This document shows, piece by piece, positions 1-5,476 of a stretch of 5,476 nt of DNA (position 1 is its first letter; every line of letters starts with the position of its first letter). This DNA comes from Ignavibacteriales bacterium UBA6490 (GTDB lineage Bacteria > Bacteroidota > Ignavibacteria > Ignavibacteriales > Ignavibacteriaceae): positions 7,242-12,717 of the forward strand of contig DJMM01000113.1 of assembly GCA_002435365.1 (NCBI GenBank). Direction: 5' to 3'. Both the position numbers and the translations under genes were made by a program. The notes beneath the pieces were generated by a model. It made no database searches and was not told where the DNA came from. It saw only the letters and a program-made list of their open reading frames with translations.

Positions 1-335
1 TTTGCCTGATCAACTGAAATACCTATTACAGTCAGGTCTTTGCTGTACTGTTTCTGAAGTTCGATAAGATCGGGAATTCCCCTGCGACAAGGGCCGCACC
101 AGGTTGCCCAAAAATCAATAATTACAAATTTTCCTTTATGATCTGATAACCTGACATCTTTTCCATTTATATCTTTAAGAATAAAATCAGGTGCTTTGGT
201 AGAAGTTATCCCGCCTGCATAAATTTCAGTTTCCGTATTGCTGCTGTTCTTTACCTCCGGTGCGGGATTGCTTTTTTGGCATCCGAAGAGCATTATACTG
301 CTGAAGAATAATATTATTATAAATCTAACTGCCAT
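1..335 (-). CDS. TlpA/ResA-like thioredoxin-fold lipoprotein (3' end beyond the window)
   Basis: Periplasm-facing thiol-disulfide oxidoreductase of the TlpA/ResA/AhpC-TSA class, missing its C-terminus because the window ends. From the ATG at 335 the visible 111 residues begin with a hydrophobic signal (about residues 5-18) and a lipobox, LFGC, with Cys19 as the predicted lipidated residue. A polar linker of about 25 residues follows, then 'APDFILKDINGK', the usual first strand of the family, and 'DFWATWCGPCRRGIP', with the redox pair Cys80 and Cys83 in a CGPC motif. The cis-proline loop lies outside the window. Two adjacent in-frame ATGs exist (338 and 335). I chose 335 because AGGA at 345-342 is then 6 nt away rather than 3. 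The gene follows a small membrane-protein gene in the same operon. Such lipoproteins usually reduce cytochrome c apoproteins or other exported thiols, but the substrate cannot be read here. The family call is very secure. Confidence 0.93.
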   Translation of the reverse strand, partial: MAVRFIIILFFSSIMLFGCQKSNPAPEVKNSSNTETEIYAGGITSTKAPDFILKDINGKDVRLSDHKGKFVIIDFWATWCGPCRRGIPDLIELQKQYSKDLTVIGISVDQA

Positions 336-341
336 CATTTT

Positions 342-345
342 TCCT
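342..345 (-). promoter_or_regulatory. Ribosome binding site of the TlpA-like gene
   Basis: AGGA on the minus strand, beginning one base after the TAA stop (348-346) of the upstream small gene. It lies 6 nt from the ATG at 335 and 3 nt from the ATG at 338, so it favours the second ATG. Its position directly behind the preceding stop suggests coupled translation of the two genes. Confidence 0.6.
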
Positions 346-600
346 TTAATTTTTAATATCTATCTGTGACGGAACTTCATTCGTAAGTGCTTTCTGCTGT
401 TTTTCACCATCATAACCCGGCGGATAAGGGCCACTTTCCGCAACAGATCTTGTATTATTTACAATAAAAAATATTATCAAAACAACCAGAAATACGATTG
501 TCCAGAACAAATTTTTATACCGGGGATCGATCAGGGGCTTGTTTTCTTTCTTTGTCCTGCCGATCTCTCTTTGACGCTGTTTATTAACTTTTTTTGCCAT
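346..600 (-). CDS. Small basic single-pass membrane protein, unknown function
   Basis: An 84-residue protein I cannot assign to a named family. The first 22 residues are strongly basic (many Lys and Arg), then comes 'DPRYKNLFW' and one hydrophobic helix at about residues 31-48 (WTIVFLVVLIIFFIV), followed by a polar tail of about 36 residues containing 'GPYPPGYDG'. The positive-inside rule puts the basic end in the cytoplasm and the tail in the periplasm. The ATG at 600 is the only start after an upstream in-frame stop. The Shine-Dalgarno signal is poor (AAAAGA directly before the ATG). It is the first gene of the operon, with only 10 nt between its stop and the chosen start of the TlpA-like lipoprotein, so a role linked to envelope redox or cytochrome maturation is possible but only inferred from position. 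The TM-plus-basic layout and operon spacing argue that it is a real gene. Confidence 0.72.
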   Translation of the reverse strand: MAKKVNKQRQREIGRTKKENKPLIDPRYKNLFWTIVFLVVLIIFFIVNNTRSVAESGPYPPGYDGEKQQKALTNEVPSQIDIKN

Positions 601-642
601 TCTTTTATGATTATTAGATGATTATAGAGTAATTTGGATTCA

Positions 643-650
643 CAAAGATA
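643..650 (-). promoter_or_regulatory. Candidate FCB-type -7 promoter element (TAnnTTTG) for the minus-strand operon
   Basis: Read on the minus strand this is TATCTTTG, an exact match to the TAnnTTTG -7 element used by the primary sigma factor of Bacteroidota. It would start transcription around 636-638, giving a leader of roughly 35-40 nt before the ATG at 600. I do not see a clear TTG element at the usual distance upstream, so the match rests on the -7 box and its position. Confidence 0.5.
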
Positions 651-723
651 AGAAAATAATTGTGCCCGGGAAAAGCTAAAAAAGATAATATTTCGGCACA
701 AATTGCAATATCCAGAACAGATT

Positions 724-1254
724 ATGAGAAAAAAAATTATACTTCTGGGGGATTCGATAACCGAAGCCTTCCCTTCCGGATCCGTTTTAAAGGATTATGA
801 AATAATTAACAAAGGCATTTCCGGAGATTCAACGGGGGGAGTGTATAAAAGACTGTCAGAGGATGTCGTTGCCCTTAAACCGGATTTTGTTTTTTTACTG
901 ATCGGTACAAACGATTTTGCGTTGGGCCGCAGCAATGACGAAATTGAGGCCGGTATTTATAAAATAGTACAAAGCATAAAAAATTCACTGCACTCAGCAA
1001 TAATTTTCAGTGTTTCAATACTTCCTGTCAGAAATCTTGAAAACCGTTCCAACACCAGAATAATCGAGGTAAACCGAAACATCAGAAAAATGACAGAAGA
1101 ACTGAAAATAAATTATTTTGACCTGCATTCAAGTTTCATTGATGGCAAAGGGATGCTGAGAAAAGAATTCACTGAAGACGGTCTGCATCTTACATCTGAA
1201 GCTTACCGCCACTGGGGGGAATTACTGGCAAAGCTGCTTTCAGAGATTGAATGA
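724..1254 (+). CDS. SGNH/GDSL-family hydrolase (esterase/lipase-like)
   Basis: Small serine hydrolase of 176 residues with all SGNH blocks visible. Block I is LLGDSIT, with nucleophile Ser11. Block II is NKGISGDST, with an oxyanion Gly at 31 or 34. Block III is GTND, with Asn63. Block V is DGLHL, with Asp152 and His155 completing the triad. There is no signal peptide or membrane segment, so it is probably cytoplasmic. The family removes acyl or acetyl groups from esters of lipids, sugars or other small molecules; the substrate cannot be told from sequence. The frame is open back to a TTG at 703, but that start has no ribosome binding site and adds seven residues that are not part of the fold. 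The ATG at 724 begins directly at the first beta strand (MRKKIILLGDS), so I prefer it. The 3' end overlaps the convergent GH13 gene by 15 bp. Family certain, specificity unknown. Confidence 0.93.
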   Translation: MRKKIILLGDSITEAFPSGSVLKDYEIINKGISGDSTGGVYKRLSEDVVALKPDFVFLLIGTNDFALGRSNDEIEAGIYKIVQSIKNSLHSAIIFSVSILPVRNLENRSNTRIIEVNRNIRKMTEELKINYFDLHSSFIDGKGMLRKEFTEDGLHLTSEAYRHWGELLAKLLSEIE

Positions 1255-2715
1255 AAATATATGGCTTTGATAACTTTTCAGCTCAACAAATAAACCCGAT
1301 CTATTTAATTCTGCAATATCACGTTTATAAATTTCACCTGTAAGCAGATCTGTTAATTCAATTTCTCCGCTTTTATTACCTGCAGAGAATCTGATCCTGC
1401 ACTGAGAGGTATTATCACCATAATTAATTGCGACAAGGGCCCTTTCATCACCAAGTTTCCACTGCCATACCAGAAAATTTTCAAAGCTGCTGTTATCGTT
1501 TGAAACCGCAAAGGGTTCAATGATTGACCACTCCCCATCCCTGAACACCGGTCTGTTCGTTATCTTCATCAAATTATTATAATAATTAAAAACTGTGCGG
1601 GATACTTTTTCATCCGGCTGGCGGCCAAGCTGAAGGGGCAGTTTTATTTTTTTACCCTCAAACTGGCCATCATAGTAAAACCTAAGACCCTGGACTGTGG
1701 AGATTACTGTAGCAGCAGCAAGCGATTTCATTTTCCCGAACCTTGTAACTGCACGCATTTCGTCATGATTTTCAACAAAGCGTACAGATTTTAACTGAAA
1801 ATCCCTGTCCGCCGACAAATGTGCTTTAATACCCTGTACATCATCATAGGTTAACCTGTCTGTGAGCCTTTTATCATATGTATAGTCGAATCCCATCTGC
1901 TGAAGATTCCATTCAAGATCCCAGTAAGCTTCACCGAGAAATATAAATTCGGGCTGCAACGATTTAATATGTTTTATTGCAGATGTCCAGAAATCAGAAT
2001 CCGGTTTTTTAAAACCAAATCTGTTTATTACACCAATCCATGTATTATGAAAAACATTATTCAACGGAAGCATAGCCATGTCGCATCGTACCCCATCAGC
2101 AACAACTGACAGCTTTTCAAGCACCCCTGTCATAAAATCTCTGGCTGCATCGGAGAAATAATTTACCTGCACTGTATCAGTCCAGGGCGGAAAAAGAGGA
2201 TCCCTGCCATGTGCAAAAATTTTATTCTGGCTGATATGCGGTTTGTAAAATGTATAAGAATCCCTTTCCAGAAGGTCAATATCACCGGGAAGAAAAAGTT
2301 CAGGCACTTTATTAAGGAGATGGGTTTCGGCATTAAAATGATTGGGTACAAAATCAACAATGAGTTTTAAACCTGCGGAATTGATTGTCTCCTTCAACAC
2401 AGCAAGATCATCAGCAGTGCCGAGATCAGGATTGAGTACATAATCATCAATGGCATAAGGAGAACCTATAACATCTTTTCGTTCCCAGTTCCTCAGACTT
2501 TTATTATACGCAGAAACAAGATCAACAGAAAAACAGCAGTCGTTGATAACAGCAGGACTTGTTTTCCAGAGGCCCATCAGCCAGACAAAATCAAATCCCT
2601 TTTCCTTAAGATGTGTGAAATAATCGGGGGGAATATCCGGAATCCCTGCATTTTTTCCCCATTGGCTGATCCATACACGCGTGTTTATTTCATATAATTT
2701 CGGGTTTTTAATCAT
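1240..2715 (-). CDS. GH13 alpha-amylase-family glycosidase or glucanotransferase, cytoplasmic
   Basis: Full-length 491-residue enzyme of glycoside hydrolase family 13, acting on alpha-glucosidic bonds. The TIM barrel starts at 'LYEINTRVW'. The conserved regions appear in order: region I DFVPNH (121-126), region II GVRCDM with Arg210 and nucleophile Asp212, region III GEAYW with acid/base Glu262, and region IV ENHDE with His318 and transition-state stabiliser Asp319. From about residue 395 there is a beta-sandwich C domain ending 'HIFSFNL'. No signal peptide is present, so it likely works in the cytoplasm on glycogen, maltodextrin or a related sugar. Hydrolase and transferase members share these motifs and I cannot separate them. 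The ATG at 2715 is the first start after an in-frame TAA five codons upstream; no Shine-Dalgarno site is visible. It stands alone as a minus-strand gene, divergent from the membrane operon and convergent with the SGNH gene. Confidence 0.95.
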   Translation of the reverse strand: MIKNPKLYEINTRVWISQWGKNAGIPDIPPDYFTHLKEKGFDFVWLMGLWKTSPAVINDCCFSVDLVSAYNKSLRNWERKDVIGSPYAIDDYVLNPDLGTADDLAVLKETINSAGLKLIVDFVPNHFNAETHLLNKVPELFLPGDIDLLERDSYTFYKPHISQNKIFAHGRDPLFPPWTDTVQVNYFSDAARDFMTGVLEKLSVVADGVRCDMAMLPLNNVFHNTWIGVINRFGFKKPDSDFWTSAIKHIKSLQPEFIFLGEAYWDLEWNLQQMGFDYTYDKRLTDRLTYDDVQGIKAHLSADRDFQLKSVRFVENHDEMRAVTRFGKMKSLAAATVISTVQGLRFYYDGQFEGKKIKLPLQLGRQPDEKVSRTVFNYYNNLMKITNRPVFRDGEWSIIEPFAVSNDNSSFENFLVWQWKLGDERALVAINYGDNTSQCRIRFSAGNKSGEIELTDLLTGEIYKRDIAELNRSGLFVELKSYQSHIFSFNL

Positions 2716-2744
2716 TATAAAATTGATTTATAACAGGCTTACCT

Positions 2745-2764
2745 TCACGGATCATTTCCCGTGA
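2745..2764. repeat. Inverted repeat upstream of the GH13 gene
   Basis: TCACGG (2745-2750) and CCGTGA (2759-2764) are perfect reverse complements separated by 8 nt, and a G-T pair could extend the stem by one. It lies 30-49 nt upstream of the GH13 ATG. It could be an operator half-site pair or a hairpin in the mRNA leader. It lacks an adjoining T-run, so it is not a typical terminator. It may also be chance. Confidence 0.35.
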
Positions 2765-2985
2765 GAAAACCATCACTTTGTTACGCTTATTTTTCGAACA
2801 AGTTAATTATATTGTTTTTACGAAATTTAATTTAAATTTTAAGCAACAGGAAATATAACTATGAAATCCGTTAAATTGATATAGCTGCCGCCCGGAATGT
2901 TATTAAAACTGTAAATTAGTGTCGAATCCTGACAAATGTTTATTATGATTTTTATTATTTTATCACAAGGCAACATATAATATTT

Positions 2986-2989
2986 GAGG
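2986..2989 (+). promoter_or_regulatory. Ribosome binding site that fixes the start of the four-TM membrane protein
   Basis: GAGG, 6 nt before the ATG at 2996. The longer frame starting at TTG 2984 would place this site inside the coding sequence, so it argues for the ATG at 2996. Another ATG at 2991 is out of frame and meets a stop two codons later. Confidence 0.65.
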
Positions 2990-2995
2990 TATGGA

Positions 2996-3967
2996 ATGAT
3001 CAATACTGAATCCGCAGAATTAAAATATAAAATCCCAGAAGATCCTATGTTAAAGAATGGTCTGGAAGAAGAAATTAATTCGTTCAAGGAATCATCGATA
3101 CAAAAGCTGAAATTCAGCCTTGTTTTTAAACCTGCCGCCATTTCATTGCTGGCACTGATTTTTTCCTTTTTTCTGGATCTCAGCTATGTCCCGATTTTAG
3201 GAGATATTTCAACACAGCTCGGGAAGGCATTATTTCCGAACTGGCAGCCTGCATCGGAGATCGTGGTTCCGTTCAGATTCTGGTGGCTGCCCGTAGTTGT
3301 ATATTCATTATTTGTACTTCTGGCCTATCTGGCATTCAATAAATTAAAAACCGAGGTAATGCGCTCTGCAGCAACTGAAACAATCGACAGAATAATTACT
3401 TCCTATACCACGGTTATTGACAGTATATCGACAGCCCTTCCTTTAATTGGTGCTGCTATTCTGCTAATAAGCATAAAACTGGGCGAGGAAATCTTCCTGG
3501 GTTTATCAGTTCCTTTTGAAATTAAGGCTTTGATAATCCTTGCTCTCGGAAAATTATTTGAACCTGTGCTTGATCAGCTGGGCGTTGAATTCCAGAACAT
3601 CGTAAACCATGTGAAGGATCTCAGAGAAAGGTATTTCTCGCGCATACAAATTGAAAACTCCAGGAACCTTATTAAACAGATAAGCGGACAGGGATTTTCA
3701 AGGCTTCCGGAAATATCCCACAGGGAAATCGAGATCTACCGCTCCCTTCTTGAAGATGCCGCAAAGTTCAGCGAATCCCTGGTTGAGAATTTCAGCAGGG
3801 TATACGCACTGCTCGATAAAATAAAAGCTGTTGAAACCCTTGCCCCGGAAAAAATTGATGCCCTTAACAAACTTGCCGCAAATTTAACCCAGGCTTCTGC
3901 AAGGCTGGGGGACGAAAGAACCATCGAGGGATTAAAGCATCTTGAAAATATCGTTGTGAAAAAGTAA
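2996..3967 (+). CDS. Polytopic membrane protein with long helical tail; possible MotA/TolQ/ExbB- or GldL-like stator
   Basis: A 323-residue inner-membrane protein. A charged N-terminus (1-44) precedes hydrophobic segments at about 46-65, 96-114, 146-161 and 172-191. A 30-residue polar loop lies between the second and third, and a long helical, charged tail covers 195-323, probably coiled-coil and cytoplasmic. This two-helices, loop, two-helices, cytoplasmic-tail order is that of MotA and related to TolQ/ExbB. 'STALPLIGAA' (145-154) resembles the 'APLLGLLGT' start of the TolQ/ExbB third helix, and 'IKALIILALGKLFEP' (176-190) resembles the 'EALIATAIGLFAAIP' stretch in TolQ. These resemblances are by eye. 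Acidic residues in or next to helices are Asp61, Glu164, Glu165, Glu175 and Glu189. The next gene starts 10 nt downstream and encodes a GldM-like single-pass protein, which supports a motor or stator pair. The gene is certain; the function is tentative, and a plain structural membrane protein remains possible. Confidence 0.6.
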   Translation: MINTESAELKYKIPEDPMLKNGLEEEINSFKESSIQKLKFSLVFKPAAISLLALIFSFFLDLSYVPILGDISTQLGKALFPNWQPASEIVVPFRFWWLPVVVYSLFVLLAYLAFNKLKTEVMRSAATETIDRIITSYTTVIDSISTALPLIGAAILLISIKLGEEIFLGLSVPFEIKALIILALGKLFEPVLDQLGVEFQNIVNHVKDLRERYFSRIQIENSRNLIKQISGQGFSRLPEISHREIEIYRSLLEDAAKFSESLVENFSRVYALLDKIKAVETLAPEKIDALNKLAANLTQASARLGDERTIEGLKHLENIVVKK

Positions 3968-3970
3968 AGG
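3966..3970 (+). promoter_or_regulatory. Ribosome binding site of the GldM-like gene
   Basis: AAAGG, overlapping the TAA stop of the preceding gene (3965-3967) and 7 nt before the ATG at 3978. The arrangement suggests translational coupling, so the two membrane proteins would be made together. Confidence 0.65.
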
Positions 3971-3977
3971 TATTATA

Positions 3978-4940
3978 ATGATAGTCAAGGAAAGAGACAG
4001 TAAGTTTATTATTTACCAGGTCCTTTACATTTTCGTAATTACCGTTCTGGCTTTAAAAGGGGCTGACCTGGACCTGAGCAGAGTTGTCTCAAAGGATGAG
4101 GCCGTTGAAATGAGCGTAAGGGACTCTCTTGTTACAATTATCGATTCGCTTTTTGCCATGGGTTTAAACTTCGATATAAAGGTTGATCCCCGGGTAACAG
4201 AAACAGAGAATAAGGAATTGAAAGAAAGAATTGCAATGTTAAGTACGAGGGTTCAGGATCTGTCCAAAAAAATAAGAGAGATTCCCCCTGAGGAAAAAAC
4301 CCCTGAGAAAATTAAACCTCCTGTTAAAGAACAAACAATCCTGCAGTCGCCTATTTCGCAGGAACAGATATTTATTCAGAATACATGGAATACAGCCAAA
4401 AACACAGGCGGTGTTCCTACTTATGTCTATGACCCCAAAAACATGAACAGTCCGATTGCGGTTATCGGTCCGGGAGAAGAGAAAAGATTCGATCTTACAG
4501 ATCAGGATGAGGTTTTTATAAAATTCGGCAGCCAGCAGCAAAAAATAAAGGTTGAACCGAACAGGCCCCCTGATGTGAAAATCGAAAAAGTAACCACCAA
4601 GATGAGCGGATCCGAGATTTATGTAAGGGATCTTCAAAAAGTTACTTCATTTACGGTGAAAATAACGGACGAACGTATCGACCAGCTGAAGATAAGCTAT
4701 ACTGGTCCCATTACAGTAACAGGTCCTGTTAAAGATGCAAAAGGAAATCTGATATATAATGTTTCTCTAAATCTTGCCCCAAACCAGGCCAGGTTCGATC
4801 AATGGCTTGATAAAAATGAAAACCTGAGAGAACCCGACGGCAGGTACAGGGCAAATTTCTTTTTTACAGTTGTGGATGAAAGAACCAGGGACCGTGTTCA
4901 GGTGGGTGATGTATTCTTCTTTACAGATTTTTCCAAATAA
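3978..4940 (+). CDS. GldM-like single-pass inner-membrane protein with periplasmic coiled coil and beta domains
   Basis: A 320-residue protein anchored by one N-terminal helix (about 10-29) after a short basic cytoplasmic end (Lys4, Arg6, Lys9). The helix 'LYIFVITVLALKGADLDL' resembles the GldM anchor of the type IX secretion/gliding motor ('MYLVLTALLALNVS'). The rest should be periplasmic: a coiled coil at about 72-101, a Pro/Lys/Glu-rich linker at 102-118, then beta-rich sequence at about 128-195 and 198-320, perhaps two Ig-like domains as in GldM. It is shorter than GldM (about 510 residues), and I see no GldM C-terminal signature that I trust. The helix carries no acidic residue, unlike MotB and ExbD but like GldM, where the partner supplies it. 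It sits between the four-TM protein (10-nt gap) and an exported protein (its stop lies 18 nt before the chosen start). A GldM-like role is inferred; a type IX component, a separate motor or a non-motor envelope scaffold are all possible. Confidence 0.6.
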   Translation: MIVKERDSKFIIYQVLYIFVITVLALKGADLDLSRVVSKDEAVEMSVRDSLVTIIDSLFAMGLNFDIKVDPRVTETENKELKERIAMLSTRVQDLSKKIREIPPEEKTPEKIKPPVKEQTILQSPISQEQIFIQNTWNTAKNTGGVPTYVYDPKNMNSPIAVIGPGEEKRFDLTDQDEVFIKFGSQQQKIKVEPNRPPDVKIEKVTTKMSGSEIYVRDLQKVTSFTVKITDERIDQLKISYTGPITVTGPVKDAKGNLIYNVSLNLAPNQARFDQWLDKNENLREPDGRYRANFFFTVVDERTRDRVQVGDVFFFTDFSK

Positions 4941-4958
4941 ATGAACAGCGGATTATAC

Positions 4959-5476
4959 ATGAAAAAATTAACAATCCTTTTCTTCCTGATTGGTGCGGTA
5001 TGTATATTTTCACAGGAAGAAGAACCAATCGTATATTATCAGATGGAACCATTTGATGACAGCCTTTTTATAAAAATACAATCCGAGGTTTTCATTGATC
5101 CGCCGGATCCTAAAGCGGAAATAATTGTTGATCTCAGAGATGCCAATAATCAGACGGTTTCAATAAAAGGAGCCTTGTACCCGTTCCTGGCCCTGGCTCC
5201 CGAAACAAGAGCAAGAATCCAGACCTATCCGTTCAAAATCAATCTTGCAGAGGGAATTCATTTCGGCAGCGTATTTTCAAGAGTAATCGAAAGAATGAAA
5301 TTCGGAAAATTTCTTGCCCCTCCCACATTATCACAAATATCCTCGATGCAGCATTATATTAATCCGTTCCTGCAGGCTTTCGGAGGAGAAAGATTCGGAA
5401 TACCGATTAAAAACGATGTGGGCCTTTCTTTCGGTATAGGTACGCCTTACTCCGGACCATTTGAAACAAATTTTGT
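4959..5476 (+). CDS. Exported protein of unknown function, possibly outer-membrane associated (3' end beyond the window)
   Basis: An open frame runs to the window end, with 172 residues visible. It begins with a classical signal peptide: 'MKKLTILFFLIGAVCIFSQ', then an acidic mature start 'EEEP', with cleavage likely near residues 18-19. The following region (about 24-63) alternates polar and hydrophobic residues as in a beta domain (FIKIQSEVFIDPP, AEIIVDL). A stretch at about 100-145 looks helical, and the last visible part, 'DVGLSFGIGTPYSGPFETNF', is Gly- and aromatic-rich, as in outer-membrane beta strands. I do not recognise the family. An in-frame ATG at 4941 directly follows the previous stop, but has no ribosome binding site and would put six extra residues before the signal peptide. 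The ATG at 4959 has a weak GCGGA site upstream. It is the third gene of the membrane operon and probably acts in the periplasm or outer membrane with those proteins. Confidence 0.75.
   Translation, partial: MKKLTILFFLIGAVCIFSQEEEPIVYYQMEPFDDSLFIKIQSEVFIDPPDPKAEIIVDLRDANNQTVSIKGALYPFLALAPETRARIQTYPFKINLAEGIHFGSVFSRVIERMKFGKFLAPPTLSQISSMQHYINPFLQAFGGERFGIPIKNDVGLSFGIGTPYSGPFETNF

Larger units (their letters stand above)
2716..2995. other. Divergent AT-rich intergenic region
   Basis: A 280-bp gap between the 5' ends of the GH13 gene (minus) and the membrane operon (plus), so it should carry promoters for both. It holds a short inverted repeat near the GH13 start (2745-2764), a perfect 10-bp AT palindrome (2829-2838), and a minus-strand TAAATTTC (2823-2830) that matches TAnnTTTG at all but the last base. 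A TTG lies 14 nt upstream of that box, shorter than usual, so I do not call a promoter with confidence. No convincing protein-coding stretch is present: all plus-strand frames are broken into peptides of about 14 residues or fewer between starts and stops. Confidence 0.6.

Noticed and set aside
703..723. TTG start extending the SGNH hydrolase by seven residues
   Set aside because: No Shine-Dalgarno site precedes it, and the ATG at 724 begins directly at the first conserved strand of the fold.
2829..2838. 10-bp palindrome AATTTAAATT
   Set aside because: Made only of A and T in a very AT-rich stretch, so expected by chance; kept only as a note in the intergenic entry.
2861..2884. Tiny plus-strand frame (MKSVKLI then stop) with AGGA 9 nt upstream
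   Set aside because: Only seven codons and no regulatory codon run. It might be a leader peptide or a relic, but nothing supports either.
2936..2980. 14-codon hydrophobic plus-strand frame just before the membrane operon
   Set aside because: No ribosome binding site, and its hydrophobicity follows from the T-rich DNA alone.
2976..2981. Perfect TATAAT hexamer
   Set aside because: It is too close to the ATG at 2996: transcription from it would begin at about the ribosome binding site and remove it. Probably chance in AT-rich DNA.
2984..2995. TTG start extending the four-TM protein by four residues
   Set aside because: The GAGG site at 2986-2989 would be inside the coding sequence; it is correctly spaced for the ATG at 2996.
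2839..3141. Minus-strand frame of 100 codons spanning the intergenic region and the 5' part of the four-TM gene
   Set aside because: It lies antisense to the start of a well-supported gene with a good ribosome binding site, and its translation shows no domain, signal or membrane pattern. I treat it as a shadow frame.
4239..4637. Minus-strand frame of 132 codons inside the GldM-like gene
   Set aside because: Antisense to a gene with clear anchor, coiled coil and operon context. Its translation has runs of Arg, Phe and Asn typical of a reverse-frame artefact.

Overview
The window looks like ordinary chromosome from an FCB-group bacterium (Bacteroidota / Ignavibacteriota / Chlorobiota side). 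This rests on AT-rich intergenic DNA, a TAnnTTTG-type promoter element ahead of the left operon, weak or absent Shine-Dalgarno sites at several genes, and a GldM-like membrane protein. It is an inference; no rRNA or marker gene is present. I see no tRNA, rRNA, CRISPR array, insertion sequence or phage gene.

Left part (1-600, minus strand): a two-gene operon. A small basic single-pass membrane protein comes first, followed 10 nt later (from the end of its stop codon) by a TlpA/ResA-type thioredoxin-fold lipoprotein that runs off the left edge. A good promoter candidate lies at 643-650.

Centre (724-2715): two convergent genes whose 3' ends overlap by 15 bp. The plus-strand gene is a compact cytoplasmic SGNH/GDSL hydrolase with all catalytic blocks. 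The minus-strand gene is a complete GH13 alpha-amylase-family enzyme with its catalytic residues and no signal peptide. A 280-bp AT-rich region (2716-2995) separates the GH13 gene from a divergent plus-strand operon.

Right part (2996-5476, plus strand): three tightly spaced genes. The first is a membrane protein with about four transmembrane helices and a long helical cytoplasmic tail, arranged as in MotA/TolQ/ExbB-type stators. The second has an N-terminal single helix resembling that of GldM, then a coiled coil, a Pro/Lys/Glu linker and a beta-rich periplasmic region. The third is an exported protein cut by the right edge. Together they could be a divergent two-component inner-membrane motor (GldLM / ExbBD / MotAB logic) with an exported partner. 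This is the most interesting part of the window. The genes are clear; the motor assignment is inference from topology and short motif resemblance.
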